DNA of 64,000 nucleotides from Silene conica (GCA_029255685.2 CM055319.2:15842247-15906246); one strand, 5' to 3'. Numbered from the stretch's first letter, positions 11,079-21,800 are shown. Notes: generated by a model from the letters alone, not told the origin. Program-made: numbers and translations.

Positions 11079-12674
11079 AAAGTTGTTTCTAAATCTAGGA
11101 AAGATTGGAGTCTAAAGCTTGATGATGTTTTATGGGCTTATAGAACTGCGTTCAAAACCCCAATCGGAATGTCACCATTCCGGTTGATTTATGGTAAGAC
11201 TTATCATTTACCAGTAGAGTTAGAACGTAAGTCTTGGTGGGCTATTTGTGATCTTAATCTAGACCCTAACCTTTCCCGTGAGAAACGTTTGTTGCAGCTC
11301 AACGAGTTAGAGGAATTCAGGTTGTTAGCCTATGACAATGCTAGGATTTACAAAGAGAAAACCAAGCGCTGGCATGACAAGAGAATCATTAGGCGTGATT
11401 TTCAGGTAGGTGATAAGGTGTTGCTTTTTAATGCTCGTATTCGTCTTTTTCCTGGTAAGATGAAATCCAGGTGGAGCGGACCTTACACTATCACATCTGT
11501 CTCAAAGTTTGGGTCAATTGAGTTAGAAACCTCATCCGGTGAGAGGTTCAAAATTAATGGTCAGTATGTGAAGCACTTCCGTGGAGAGAATGAATTTATT
11601 GGTAAGGTTGAAGTTTCTTACTTTGACCCTTTTTAATATGCTTCAGGATAGGTAAAAAGGTCGTGCGGGACCTCTTAAACCAGCGCTAAACTGGAGGCAA
11701 CCCGTGTTTTAGCTTAATTTTATGTTTCTGTAATTTTTGGTACGTTTTCTGTCGTGTTTTTAAGCTTTTTGATGGAATTTTGAGCTTCTGCAGGAAAATA
11801 GGAGGAATCGTCAGTTAAGCCGGTCGACCGACCTACTAGTAAGGTCGACCGACCTTCTGACAGCAATAAATAATTTCTGACAGAGCAGGTACGCAGGAGG
11901 GAGGTCGACCGACCTCAATATTAGGTCGACCGACCTCAATGCAGCAGTACGGGTTTTTGAGTAAGGGTTCTTAAGTCTAATTTTGTTTGAAAAAAAAAAA
12001 ATTCTTTCCTCACACTCTCTGAACATCCCTCTCTCTCTTAAAAACCCTAACTACCTCCGTCCTTCATCCTTCACTCATTTTTTCTTGCTTTCTCTCATTT
12101 TCCCATCAAAGGTATGTTTTCTTTGGCTCTTTCTTCTTCTTTTTCGTTCTATAGCATCTTTTTTCCGTTTTAGGTAGTTTTTGTTTGTTTTTTTTTTTCA
12201 GTAGTTTTTATTCCTAGAGTTTGTTTTCTCACATATTTGTGTTTTTCTTTTGATTTTCCTTCTTCTTTTAGCTTCTATAGTTCCAGATCTGTAATTATGT
12301 GTGGTTTTGTGCTGTTAGGGTTAGTATGAATTTCCCTTGCAATTTCTACGCTCTTTTTCTGTCGAAATCCCAAACCGCGCGTTCTTACAGTGATAATCGT
12401 CGGTCGACCGACTTGAAACGAGGGTCGGCCGACCAAACTGCAATTTTCCAGAAACTTGATTTTTGTTTGGTTGGTCGATCGACCGGGGTATGAGGTTGGT
12501 CGACCTCAGGGTCGTTACAGGGATTCTGATTTTGCTGATAGTTGGTGGACCGACCTCGATGTGAGGTCGGCCGACCCGATTACTGTTACAGGAACTTCTG
12601 TTTCGCAATTTTGCTCTTCTTTGCTAAAGTAGATGTTTCAATGTTGCACAAAGCTTAAAGATTGAGAACAATTA

Positions 12675-14129
12675 TTGAACTTTTGCAGATTTGCTATGGC
12701 TAGCCGAGGACATGGAGGGAAACGATCTCGCACTTCCGGAGCGAGTACATCAAGAGGCCGTGCTAGTGGGTCCGGGGGATTGACGGTGCTTGACATGGAT
12801 AGTCTACCAAACTATCCGCAAATCATCTTCCATACTCCGGCGCAAAAAGCCCGGTTCCTCCATCTTTCGACTTATTGCTTCGTGGTGGTCACCCGGTTCA
12901 TGTGCGTGCCAGCATTGCTAGCCTTGGGTTGTCATGACGATGTGGTGTCCTTGCTCAACGGGACGGGTTTTCCGGGACTTGTCACGATGGATGAGTTCAC
13001 CTATACTCTCCTTACTCTTGAATTCTTCTCCTCCTTTATTTTTAATGTTCAAGCTTATGATCCAGGCTATGATAATAAGTGCATTTCTTTTCGGTTGTTC
13101 AATGAATCATTTTCTTTAACCTTAAATGAATTTGCCGAATATTTAGGATTATCTTCTACGGGTCATACGGGTGACTCTTCTGAGTCATACACTGTCATGT
13201 GGTCCTGTCTTTCTGATTCCAGCGATAGGAAGAAGAAAAACACTACCGTTCACCTACCCGCCCCCCGTTATTATTTGCGTCTTTTGGCCAACACCGTTTT
13301 TGGCCGTAAAGAGTCTCAAAATGTTAAAAACATTGAGCTCTCCATTTTGTCTGGCTATCTTAATGTCAGACGTAAGGGTCATCGGTTTTTTAACACTGCT
13401 TATTTGGTCGCCTCTCACTTTGTGACGGTGTGCGAGGGAACTTCTTTGACTACTATTGTTTGTGGTGGGCTAGTCACTCGATTGTCCCGCTCACTTGTTC
13501 CTCAATTCCCTCGCTTTGAGGATGCACTTCACCCTCTCTCCCGGTACATGGACATGACTTATGTCAAGTCCGTGCAATGGGCGGATAGGAAGGATTATTG
13601 GAAGGTAGATACCTACCTCAGTGATCGCATCCCCATCACCATGGCTCCTCCCATGTTACCCCTTGATGATTTTCAGGGGGAGCCTAGACCACTCCTTCCA
13701 TCTTACCGCCTTCCACTTAGAGGAGGCACCTTTAGAGGACGTAGGGTCCCTGCTCCTGGTGCCCACTTTGATGCACCTGGGACGGGGTACCCAATTGATT
13801 TCACTGCTCCTTCTAATGTTCTTATTCCTCCTTTCGTTGATAACAGATCTTTCCCACTCATGGTGGCGGACCTTTGCAGGCGGTTCAACCAGAAACAGTT
13901 GAACGATTGTCTCTACCACTATCCGGGCTACTCGGAGTATGCTACTCAGGGTAGGCTCCCCACCGGGCCTTGGACTCACCCCACCTGGTACACACCTCAG
14001 GCGGGCGGTCATGGGTACGGGGCAGCTTCGGGATCCGCCTCATCAGCAGGCTTAGGGTCCGATGACGAAGATGAGGAGGAAGAGGCGGCAGGAGAAGAGT
14101 CTGGCTCGGAATATGAGCCAGAAGACTAG
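12675..14129 (+). CDS. ATHILA ORF-1-like protein of Athila copy 1 (frame looks whole)
   Basis: This 484-codon frame lies downstream of pol, where Athila elements carry their extra ORF, sometimes called envelope-like. The first residues are basic and rich in Ser, Gly and Arg (a possible nuclear-type signal). The middle (about residues 60-330) resembles the plant ATHILA ORF-1 family by its blocks LLTLEFFSSF, FRLFNESFSLTLNEFAEYLGL and ARYYLRLLANTVFG-type patterns. The tail is acidic (Asp/Glu run before the stop). No clear signal peptide or membrane segment is seen, so an envelope role is not supported by the sequence. A start six codons later (MASRGHGG, preceded by TTGCAG) is equally plausible and may follow a splice acceptor. 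The function in the family is unknown. Confidence 0.7.
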   Translation: MNFCRFAMASRGHGGKRSRTSGASTSRGRASGSGGLTVLDMDSLPNYPQIIFHTPAQKARFLHLSTYCFVVVTRFMCVPALLALGCHDDVVSLLNGTGFPGLVTMDEFTYTLLTLEFFSSFIFNVQAYDPGYDNKCISFRLFNESFSLTLNEFAEYLGLSSTGHTGDSSESYTVMWSCLSDSSDRKKKNTTVHLPAPRYYLRLLANTVFGRKESQNVKNIELSILSGYLNVRRKGHRFFNTAYLVASHFVTVCEGTSLTTIVCGGLVTRLSRSLVPQFPRFEDALHPLSRYMDMTYVKSVQWADRKDYWKVDTYLSDRIPITMAPPMLPLDDFQGEPRPLLPSYRLPLRGGTFRGRRVPAPGAHFDAPGTGYPIDFTAPSNVLIPPFVDNRSFPLMVADLCRRFNQKQLNDCLYHYPGYSEYATQGRLPTGPWTHPTWYTPQAGGHGYGAASGSASSAGLGSDDEDEEEEAAGEESGSEYEPED

Positions 14130-15879
14130 TGACGAGCCCACCTCCCCTCTTCGATGCTCGGTTTAGGGAGGTTCCTCCATCTTGTAAGTATTTTTTCATT
14201 TTCTTTTCTTTAGATTTCCAGTTTTCCCCTCCTTCCCCCTTAGCCTCTTTTTGCAGGCTTTAGTCTTTTTCCTTTTCCATCTTTTATTTATTTTTTCTTT
14301 TTTTGCCTATCCCCATCCCTATGCTGTGGATGTATGCGGATAAGCACAATGGGGGCATTGTGCGTTTTGGTTTGGGGAGGGTATTCGCATACTCCTTTTG
14401 AGTCTGCATTTGTTTAGGTGTCTTTTAGTTTTTTCTTTCTGTTGTGTCGGTTTTTCATCTTTTTCTATCGCACGTTTATTGCATTTCAGTTACTTTTTCT
14501 CCTTTCAGTTTGCATACACACAAAAAAAAATAAAAAAAATAAAAAAATTATAAAATTCAAAAAATGCACGTTTCTTTAGCATATAGGTCGAGTCGGAACG
14601 GACGGATACGATTATTGCCTCACACGTCACTTATTGCCTTGCCTTGCGTTTTCAAACAAATTTTGAAGCTAGTCTTTTGCATTATTTACGAGTTTTTGTT
14701 GATTTCATGCTAAATTATTAGACTTGACTCTCTTCTTGGCAAGCTACTACATATTCCAAGGTTTAGAGCTTAATAAATCGGTGACATTCATGACCAATTT
14801 CATATAGGTTTGGGAGTAGTTTCTCCTCCTGAGGCATGTCACATCAATGTGCATAAGCATGAATTTTGTCTACTTAATACCTATATGCATTCGGGTTTGT
14901 GGTTTGTTGACACATGTGGTAGAGGTTCCCTTTCCTTGTTTTACCCATAACCCTCACATAGCCAAATTGACTCTTTTATCCCATATGCTACATCCTAAAA
15001 ATTGCCTACCCTAGCCGAGCTAGTAACGTAGTGATGGGACTGTTTTTGGCGATCTTTTGGTTTGTGTTTCATTGATAAATATTGATTTTGTGAGAATGGT
15101 GTAAAGGAGAAAAAGGAAAAGAAAAAAAAAAGTGTGACTGAAATCAAAAAAAAAAAAAAGAAAAGAAAAGAAGAAGAATGAAAAAAATCAGCTGAGAAGA
15201 AAAAAAATTTCAAGTCTGCCTGTCTTCAGGGGTGGTCGGCCGACTGACTTGCAAGGTCGGTCCACCACGACCACTGAACAGGTTGTGTTTTTGAAAAAAA
15301 AAGAAAGGAGAAAGAAGGGAGGAAAAAAGAGGAATTGTGATTTCGCTCTCAAATTTTGAGCATTGGCATGTTTTGAAAAATAATGGAAGTAATCTTATAG
15401 TGTGGATGGATGGTTGTTAGCTCGGTTTAACCCCTCTTCCCATAACTTATTTTAACCCTTTCTTACATTTAGCCTCACAATCCCAAATTGCCTCGGCATG
15501 TGTCATGGTCATTTAGTGTGGGAATGCATATGTACGGTTGTAGAGATTTTATTCATGTTAGATTGCAGGCATGTTCTTCTGGGTCGTAGATAGGTGAGAG
15601 TCTTTACTTTTATTTATCTTCTTATCTTTCACATATATATTTGACCCTTTTGCTTCATGAGTGTCTCGAGCGTACCGGGAGAGTCCATTTAGAATGAGTC
15701 TTGCAAGGTTGAAAGTTTAGCATTTTATTCGAACATGTTCAATTCGTTTTGCTCTTGACATTATGCTTGATTTTATTTGAATGTTGCATTAAATTGGTTA
15801 GGCATAGTGTTGTGTTTGGTTCTAAGAGTATGAAATCCGTTCCAATAGAAGTTTTTCCTTTTCTTTTGAGTCTTAGTGC
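14130..15879 (+). other. Non-coding 3' region of Athila copy 1
   Basis: This is the long region between ORF-1 and the 3' polypurine tract. It holds pyrimidine-rich tracts, A-rich runs (about 14521-14562 and 15110-15200), one 21-bp palindrome cassette at 15234 and an internal stem-loop with a polypurine-like tract at 14344-14380. Equivalent sequence on the minus strand appears in Athila copies 2 and 3. No gene was seen. Confidence 0.7.
14344..14380 (+). other. Internal stem-loop with polypurine-like tract (Athila copy 1)
   Basis: GCACAATGGGGGCATTGTGC (14344-14363) is a perfect 8-bp stem with loop GGGG. GGTTTGGGGAGG follows (14369-14380), nearly the same as the terminal polypurine tract of the element. 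It could be a second plus-strand primer; that role is inferred. Confidence 0.55.
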
Positions 15880-15915
15880 TTGCTTGAGGACAAGCAAGGT
15901 TTGGTTTGGGGAGTT
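15880..15915 (+). other. Stem-loop and polypurine tract before Athila copy 1 LTR
   Basis: TTGCTTGAGGACAAGCAA (15880-15897) is a 7-bp stem with loop AGGA. TTTGGTTTGGGGAGTT follows and runs straight into the LTR start TGATACGTGCC. This is the expected plus-strand primer of the element. Confidence 0.75.
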
Positions 15916-17172
15916 TGATACGTGCCTATATTATGCATTTTATTTATACTTTCGGCACGTATTTCTATGCATTTTCGTGACTTTTAGTTGCAATTGCTCC
16001 CGAAACGGTTTACTTTGGTATTTCTATGTTTTAAATGTAGGAATATGCGGAAGTGAGCAAAACCGAACTTCAATCGTCCTCCGGAAGCTATTTTGAGTAT
16101 TCACGCGAAGCAAGGATCCGGACTCATAGCCAAGTGATGTGTATAAGCCAATTTAAAGCTGGAACGTACAGGAATAGGTCGACCGACCTACTCAAGAGGT
16201 CGACCGACCAGCGCGCAGAATTTAAAAGGGCCTGACAACAGCACAAGAGGTCGACCGACCCACATAGGTGGGCGACCGACCTGGCGACAGATTCCGCGAT
16301 TTTTATTTCGGCTTTACTCTTTTAATCTTGTAATTAGGAGTCTATTTAAGGATGCCTAAACTTCATAATTAGGTTAAGCAGTCCATATTAGTCAAAACTC
16401 CATTGTTAGAGAGAGGATTTTCCCAAGCTTTCATCTTTGTTCTTAATTTCCAATTAAGTTTTGTAAGTTTGCTACAATTTAATCTTTCCTTGTTAATTAA
16501 CCTTGTTGTTCATCTTATTGTTGTTATTCAATCCATGTTTTTATCTTTTGAATTCCCATCTTTAATTATGCTAATTCCTTTAATGTTTTTCAATTTTGTT
16601 ATTGTTAGTTTTATGATTAAGATTATGCATAACTAATTCTTGTGATTAGGAATTAGGGGAACCATGGCCAAGACTTGATTTTGATAGTTTTATGATTAAA
16701 TTACCAATCCCCCGTTGTTGTTGGTGAACTAATTCTTTAAGATTTAAAGATTGTTAGGATTAGTTTAACAACAACTTTGGGATTGCCCTATGAACGAAAG
16801 TTTAGTGCTTTTCTAGGAACCCTAAGACCGTAAGGATTGGGTAGAATATTGACCTAAAGGTTTATTCTTTGTTCCTTGGGATTGTGTTATTTAATTATTT
16901 TACCCATTATTGACTTGCCCTAGCCATGGGGAACCGAAGTTCCTAATCTCCCTTCTACCTTATTTTAATTTTCTTGTTATTTTGCTCTCTTAATTAGTTG
17001 TTAGTTCCAATCATAATTCAAAACCCTTTTCTTTTGGTTACTTTCAATAGACTTTAAATTCACAAACATAATTAACCTTGTATCTCTGTGGTTCGACCCT
17101 TGACTTATCCTATCTAGTTTAAGCCGTGGTTTTATAAATCTTATCTTTGGCACCCCTCAACGACGGGTGTCA
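15916..17172 (+). repeat. 3' LTR of Athila copy 1
   Basis: This 1257-bp LTR starts TGATACGTGCC and ends CGACGGGTGTCA. Two 21-bp palindrome cassettes lie near its start (16177 and 16249). The end sequence (ACCCCTCAACGACGGGTGTCA-like) matches, inverted, the LTR starts of Athila copies 2 and 3. The partner 5' LTR lies outside the window. Confidence 0.85.
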
Positions 17173-17209
17173 CTTACTTAGGCCCTGTTCTTTCTGGCTT
17201 ATTTTTACC

Positions 17210-17375
17210 CTGTTTCAGTTCAGCTCAGCTCTATTCAGTTCAGATCAGTTTAGTTTAGCTTAGTTCAGTTCAGCTCAGCTTCATTCAGTTCAGTTCAGTT
17301 CAGCTCAGTTCAGTTCAGCTCAGCTTCATTTAATTCAATTTAGTTCAGTTCATCTCGACTTTATTAAGTTCAACC
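17210..17375 (+). repeat. Left subterminal TTCAG array of the Harbinger element
   Basis: About thirty copies of the pentamer TTCAG and close variants (CTCAG, TTTAG) are packed in tandem. Such subterminal arrays in DNA transposons are often transposase binding sites; that role is inferred here. Confidence 0.75.
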
Positions 17376-17377
17376 CA

Positions 17378-17379
<2 letters not shown>

Positions 17380-17411
<32 letters not shown>

Positions 17412-17576
17412 TATTCTATTTATTATTATTAATTAATAATTATTATTATGATTATTATTGTTGTTTTTGTTGTTTTTATAATTTCTTCTTATTATTATTT
17501 TTAATATTATTATTATTTTATATATAAATATATATATATATATATATAACTTTTTGTTTATAATAATTATTATTAT

Positions 17577-17614
<38 letters not shown>

Positions 17615-17615
17615 A
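17380..17615 (+). repeat. TTA, TA and TAG microsatellites in the Harbinger element
   Basis: Successive simple repeats are seen: TTA runs from about 17380, a TA run near 17530 and thirteen or so TAG triplets near 17575-17613. No coding is present. Confidence 0.8.
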
Positions 17616-17859
17616 ACATGAGAGAGTAGAGAAAAATGTAATTGATAAGTAAAATTTGATAACATTCAAATAATAATACTATTTGTTAACACAATCGAAA
17701 ATCATAATCTTGAAAATATAGATATCATTAACCAAGACATCATCTATGTTGCTTCGTTATTGACTTCCGTATCATCTTGACGTGCTTCATTATCGAGGTC
17801 ATTATGGACACTAATATCACGCCCTATTTTTTTTGCAATTTCTTTTCGAACTTTGTCCA

Positions 17860-18078
17860 TTAGTTTTTTTTCCATTCTTTATCATCCATGTTTGAATCTA
17901 TTCTTCTTTGAATATTTTGATGTTGTATAACTAGAATACCAAGTTTTTGCATGCGAATGAAATTATGAAGTCTAAAAGCGGATACGATAATTGACATTTG
18001 ATATTTCGTTGTCATTTGTGGCATGTTTTTAATACCTTCCACCTTCCCTTCAGGTGACCAAACGCTGGAAATGTGCAA
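17860..18078 (-). pseudogene. PIF-Harbinger transposase C-terminal remnant
   Basis: The minus-strand peptide contains the conserved Harbinger (DDE_Tnp_4-type) block KNMPQMTTKYQMSIIV followed by LHNFIRMQ, matching the family's LK.MP.....K..IV.A...LHNFIR pattern near the third catalytic region. Just upstream the neighbouring frame reads FGHLKGRWKVL, the expected preceding block, so a frameshift near 18030 separates the two. The first two catalytic acidic residues and the N-terminal half are missing. The piece is a relic within a deleted element and cannot act. It is followed by a lysine-rich end and a stop. Confidence 0.7.
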
Positions 18079-18326
18079 AAAACTAAAGCAAGGTCTCCAT
18101 GCAGTAGATATAAAGAAAGTTGAAATGTTGCTTTTGTTAATTTTAAAACAGAAGAAAAGAAAAAAAAAGCAAACTCCACTAGAGTTGACTAATAAAAATA
18201 CCTAAACAATTAATATTTTTTTAATATAATTATTTTTTAAAAAATCACAAATTTGTATTAATCAAGCATATTTTTTTATATTATTATAATTATTAGTTAG
18301 TACACTTTACTTAATTTATTTTTCAG

Positions 18327-18490
18327 GTTCATTCAGCTAAGTTCAGTTCAGCTCGATTTAATTAAGTTCAGCTCAGTTCAGTTCAGTTTAGTTCAGTCCA
18401 GCTCAGCTCGATTCAGTTCAGCTCAGCTCAGTTCAGTTCAGTTCAGTTCAGCTCAGCCCCATTCAGTTCAGCTCAGTTCAGTTCAGCTCT
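18327..18490 (+). repeat. Right subterminal TTCAG array of the Harbinger element
   Basis: About thirty TTCAG/CTCAG pentamers lie in tandem. They run in the same direction as the left array rather than inverted, although the element's termini are inverted. Confidence 0.75.
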
Positions 18491-18513
18491 AAAAAGCCAG
18501 AAAGAACAGGGCC

Positions 18514-18988
18514 TTAGAATAGGTGAGCTAATATGTCCAAATCTCTTATGCCATAAACATAGACTGTCCAACGTAACTTTCATGCAAGAGAGAGAGTTAG
18601 TAGGTACTGCATTTAAATCAATCATATAGACGTTTTTCTTTCTATGACCTTCGAGGATTACTTTACTAGTACCTTCCATAATTATACAACATATATCTGC
18701 ATGAAAAACTACTTTGTTTCCTTTGTCGCATAATTGAGATATACTTATTAAATTGTGTTTGAGTCCACTTACCAGATATACATCATTTATAGCATGAGAT
18801 AATGAGATACCAATCTTACCAATCCCTATAATTTTTCCTTTCTTATTATCACCGAAGGTAACCTTTCCTCCGTCAAAGGGTTCTAGGGATAGAAATATGT
18901 TTACGTCGCCTGTCATGCGTCTTGAGCATCCACTATCGACATACCATAAGTTATTTTCCTTAGCACCAAACTGCACATACAAATTCAA
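18514..18988 (-). pseudogene. SIRE copy 1 protease and pre-integrase region (fossil)
   Basis: The minus-strand peptide has the Ty1 protease block WYVDSGCSRRMTGD, the FGDNKKGKIIG segment and GLKHNLISISQL, then LWHKRFGHIS, the GAG-pre-integrase motif with its His residues. The region is cut at its 3' side by the Harbinger element. The same blocks occur in SIRE copy 2 at about 43030-43480. It is part of a broken pol. Confidence 0.85.
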
Positions 18989-20353
18989 AGACAGGATTTA
19001 GGTACCCAAGCACACTTGGGTCCTTTGTTGTTAGTAATCACAAATACATATTCTTTTTTCACCCAGACTTGTCTTATATAAGTTTTTCTATAATGGTAGT
19101 AGTTGGGTTTTGATGTTTTTGTGTATGTTTTAGTTTGAACTTTTGGTGACCATTCTCTGTGTGTCGTTGGTTGAGGAGTTTTTCTGGTTCTATTTTTCTT
19201 TTCTTCGTAATCAAATGTCATGTCATAGAACCATCTGTGGTTGATATTTCTTTCCTCAACTTGGTTGTCATCACTATCAGAGACGGAGATAGAGTCATTT
19301 GGTATACCTAAGGATTTAACAAACTTAACACCTGTTTTAGAATCTTGTGCGTGCTTTACACAGTTTTCTCGGAGGTGACCAGCGTGACCACAAGTTTGAG
19401 ATTAGATCTAGGCTGACGTTACTTAACCGCAAGTTTGCTACCTCATCTTCTTCTGAGTCCTCGTCGTCCTCAGATTCTAGTTCTCCCCAGCATGACGCAA
19501 GCATTACTTTTTTGAATTCCGTTTTGGTCTTTTCCCTCTTTGATTTGTCTTTGATTTTGTCTCAGCTTGGACAATCCTTGATTATGTGATCTTGTTGACC
19601 TTTGAAAACTGCTTTCTTAAATCGTCTTGCGAATAGAACTGTCTCGTCTTCAAGTTCTTCTTCACATGTTTCGCTTGTGGAGGCTTGTAGAGCGATGCCC
19701 TTTCCTTTAGAGTCATCGTCGTCTTTGTTCAGCATGATCTCATGAGCCATCAGAGATCCTATAAGTTCTTGGTAAGTTATCTGAGATAGATCACGTGCTT
19801 CTTCTATGGCCGTGACCTTTGGTTGCCATTTCTTGGTGAGACTCCTAAGAATCTTTCGAATGATATCCTCAGAATCGATCTTCCTACCAAGGTTCCGTAG
19901 TTCATTAATAATACAAGAAAATCGTGCAGACATGCTATCAACAGATTCATTCTTTTCCATAGTGAAAAGTTCATATCTTTAAATAAGCAAATCTATACGA
20001 TGTTTCTTGACTACGGATGTTCCTTCGTAGGCAAGTTCAAGACCATCCCATATTTCCTTAGCGGAATTACAAGATGAGAATCTATCAAATTCTGAAGTTA
20101 TCATACCGTTTTGTAGGAGGCTCATGGCCTTAGAATTTTTCTCTGCAATTTTGTAGTCGGCTTCTACATAATCACCTTCCATCTTTTCGTAGGTTGTTCC
20201 ATTGGCGGCGGTGACCAAGATTTTCTTTGGTCCAGTTTGAATGATCTTCCAACATTCCCAATCACATCCCTTGATGTAGTGAGTCATCATATTCTTCCAT
20301 AGACTATAGTTCTTACCATCGAAGATAGGACACTTGAGATGCTTGGAATCCAT
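18989..20353 (-). pseudogene. SIRE copy 1 gag region (fossil)
   Basis: Reading leftward from 20353, the gag starts MDSKHLKCPIFDGKNYSLWK and continues with the UBN2-type gag blocks (AKEIWDGLELAYEGTSVVK, then FSCIINELRNLGRKID). It ends near the protease with basic sequence. The sequence is close to that of SIRE copy 2. In a live element the product would form the particle core. The region is broken. Confidence 0.85.
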
Positions 20354-20363
20354 TGTTGATAGA

Positions 20364-20585
20364 CACTACTATAAAAAGGGGAAACGAGGACGGTTGAAAA
20401 CCGTCCTAAAACCTGAAAGCAACCGTCCTAAATTCCCCCGTCCTCGTTGCCTAAGAGGACGGTTGAAAAAAAGTCGAACCGTCCTCTTTGTATATATGAA
20501 AGAGGACGGTTGCATTTAGAACCGTCTTCTTTGATATTTCTAAGGAGGACGGTTGGAGTTTTGAACCGTCTTGTTTTGAACATGC
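20364..20585 (+). repeat. Left terminal and subterminal hairpin repeats of the CACTA element
   Basis: After the CACTA terminus there are about four inverted pairs of AGGACGGTT with AACCGTCCT, separated by spacers of 3-15 bp. Subterminal repeats of this kind bind TNPA-like protein in En/Spm elements; the role here is inferred from that. Confidence 0.8.
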
Positions 20586-21036
20586 TCACATAATTTTAAA
20601 AGGTGAATTTTAGGACGCTTATGAACACAACCGTGCTGTATAGCGAATTTTTTGGGCGCCAATTTAAAACAATCATCGCAAGCTATTTTAAATGCTCGCA
20701 CAATTACCGCAAGCCATTTAAAACCGTCATGTATAGCCAATTAACGCTACAGTAGTCACATACCCCTACATGGCAGCAATGAGACAACAACAACGCAGTA
20801 CCAAACGACTATATAAAACCACAAGCACATACCCGCTACCAATTAACTCAACCGTTATCATATAACGAACAAAAGAACGAATTTTTGTAAACAATGTTGT
20901 TTCATTAACTTAAATATATCATCTCCTACATTTCGGAAAAAGCAATAAGTTTGTTTCTATAAAATACGAACTATAATGTAAGTTCAACACAACTTACAAA
21001 ATCTGAAGCTATCTAGATAGAATCTGTTGGTATACT

Positions 21037-21800
21037 TCAAACGCTGCCTTCAAATACTTGTGCCTTAAACTGCAATACATATGTTGCCCAAATGTCTCGC
21101 ACCTCGTCAATTTGATCAACCGAGTATGTCTTTGGTGCCTTAAACATGAACTATACATAGAAATAAAAGACACAATTACAATCATTTACACAAGGCGTGT
21201 AATTTATATCAAAATAAGTAAATATTGCGGCCAAAAAACAATAAAGCACGTACACTTGGCATAATATTAATATATCCTCCTCTAATGATCTCCAACATAT
21301 ATCGGCAGACGTAATATCCACGTATGACGCTTCCAACGGGCTGCGTAGGACACTTAATCATGTGAATTTGATTATAACTTATAAACAAGAAAGTCATAAC
21401 AATAAAACATAAATTACTATATATAATTATTTAGGAGATAACAAGATTATTAGTTAGAGCGAGAGATACCTTTATTATTTTCCATTCAAACTCTTTTTGT
21501 TGACATTTCTCAGGATCCATAGAACTTATCTTCGTAATTGCCCTTTGTTAAATATATGTTATAAACGCCTAATTATAGTTATTTTACGAAATAAAGTAAA
21601 TGTAAATATACTTGATAATTGAAATTTCTCAAATCATATATATGCTAAACTTACATATTAATTGTATCCTTCAAAAATTTACGAGACTCTCGAGTTCCAA
21701 GTGGATCACACCAATATACTACATTATCCTTTGGATTGATAGCAGCCAACATCCAATGAATACTACCATTTATAGAGTTAACAATGTATCAATATCAATT
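21037..21800 (-). pseudogene. Ulp1-like (C48) protease C-terminal exons of the CACTA element, catalytic Cys lost
   Basis: Four minus-strand exon pieces can be read. The first (about 21655-21800) holds IHWMLAAINPKDNVVYW and CDPL, the His and Asp blocks of C48 proteases, and ends at a clean GTAAGT donor. The second (about 21470-21550) ends EFEWKIIK before GTATCT. The third (21254 to about 21385) reads IKCPTQPVGSVIRGYYVC; in the family the residue before GYYV is the catalytic Cys (CG), here Arg (CGT). The fourth (21037-21150) reads FKAPKTYSVDQIDEVRDIWA and ends in TGA. Junctions three to four keep the frame. Ulp1-like domains are common in plant CACTA and Mutator-like elements. It is inactive as a protease, and the N-terminal part is missing. 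Confidence 0.7.

Larger units (their letters stand above)
9515..11636 (+). pseudogene. Athila copy 1 integrase region, split by LINE and TRIM (fossil)
   Basis: The integrase zinc-binding block ([19 protein letters not shown], then CDACQ) is followed by the catalytic core ([12 protein letters not shown], then VISDGG), and beyond two nested insertions by a C-terminal region ([20 protein letters not shown]). The LINE and the TRIM lie side by side between the core and the C-terminal part, and each is bounded by its own TSD. The family's integrase joins the cDNA ends to chromosomal DNA. This one is inactive. Confidence 0.85.
6279..17172 (+). mobile_element. Athila-type Ty3 LTR element, copy 1 (broken)
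   Basis: The order of parts is gag, protease, reverse transcriptase, RNase H, integrase, ORF-1, a long non-coding 3' region, polypurine tract and 3' LTR. The 5' end lies beyond chromovirus copy 1, which interrupts gag. A LINE tail and a TRIM lie in the integrase region. Protein motifs (protease DLGAS, the integrase core and the ATHILA ORF-1-like product) place it in the Tat/Athila branch. The coding part is broken, with roughly half a dozen breaks besides the three insertions. It was inserted into SIRE copy 1; the base run CTTAC after the LTR (17173-17177) is the expected TSD. Confidence 0.85.
17181..18513 (-). mobile_element. PIF-Harbinger derivative with transposase remnant
   Basis: This 1333-bp element has inverted ends GGCCCTGTTCTTTCTGGCTT and the 3-bp TSD TTA (17178-17180 and 18514-18516), the hallmarks of PIF-Harbinger. 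The same site without the insertion is present in SIRE copy 2 near 43455-43475 (CTATTCTAAGTAAG), which confirms both edges. Inside are arrays of a TTCAG-based motif next to both ends, TTA and TAG microsatellites, and a small transposase remnant on the minus strand. It is a deleted, non-autonomous copy that needed a transposase supplied elsewhere. Confidence 0.9.

Noticed and set aside
13656-14012. 118-codon minus-strand frame
   Set aside because: It is the antisense shadow of the Athila ORF-1 frame.
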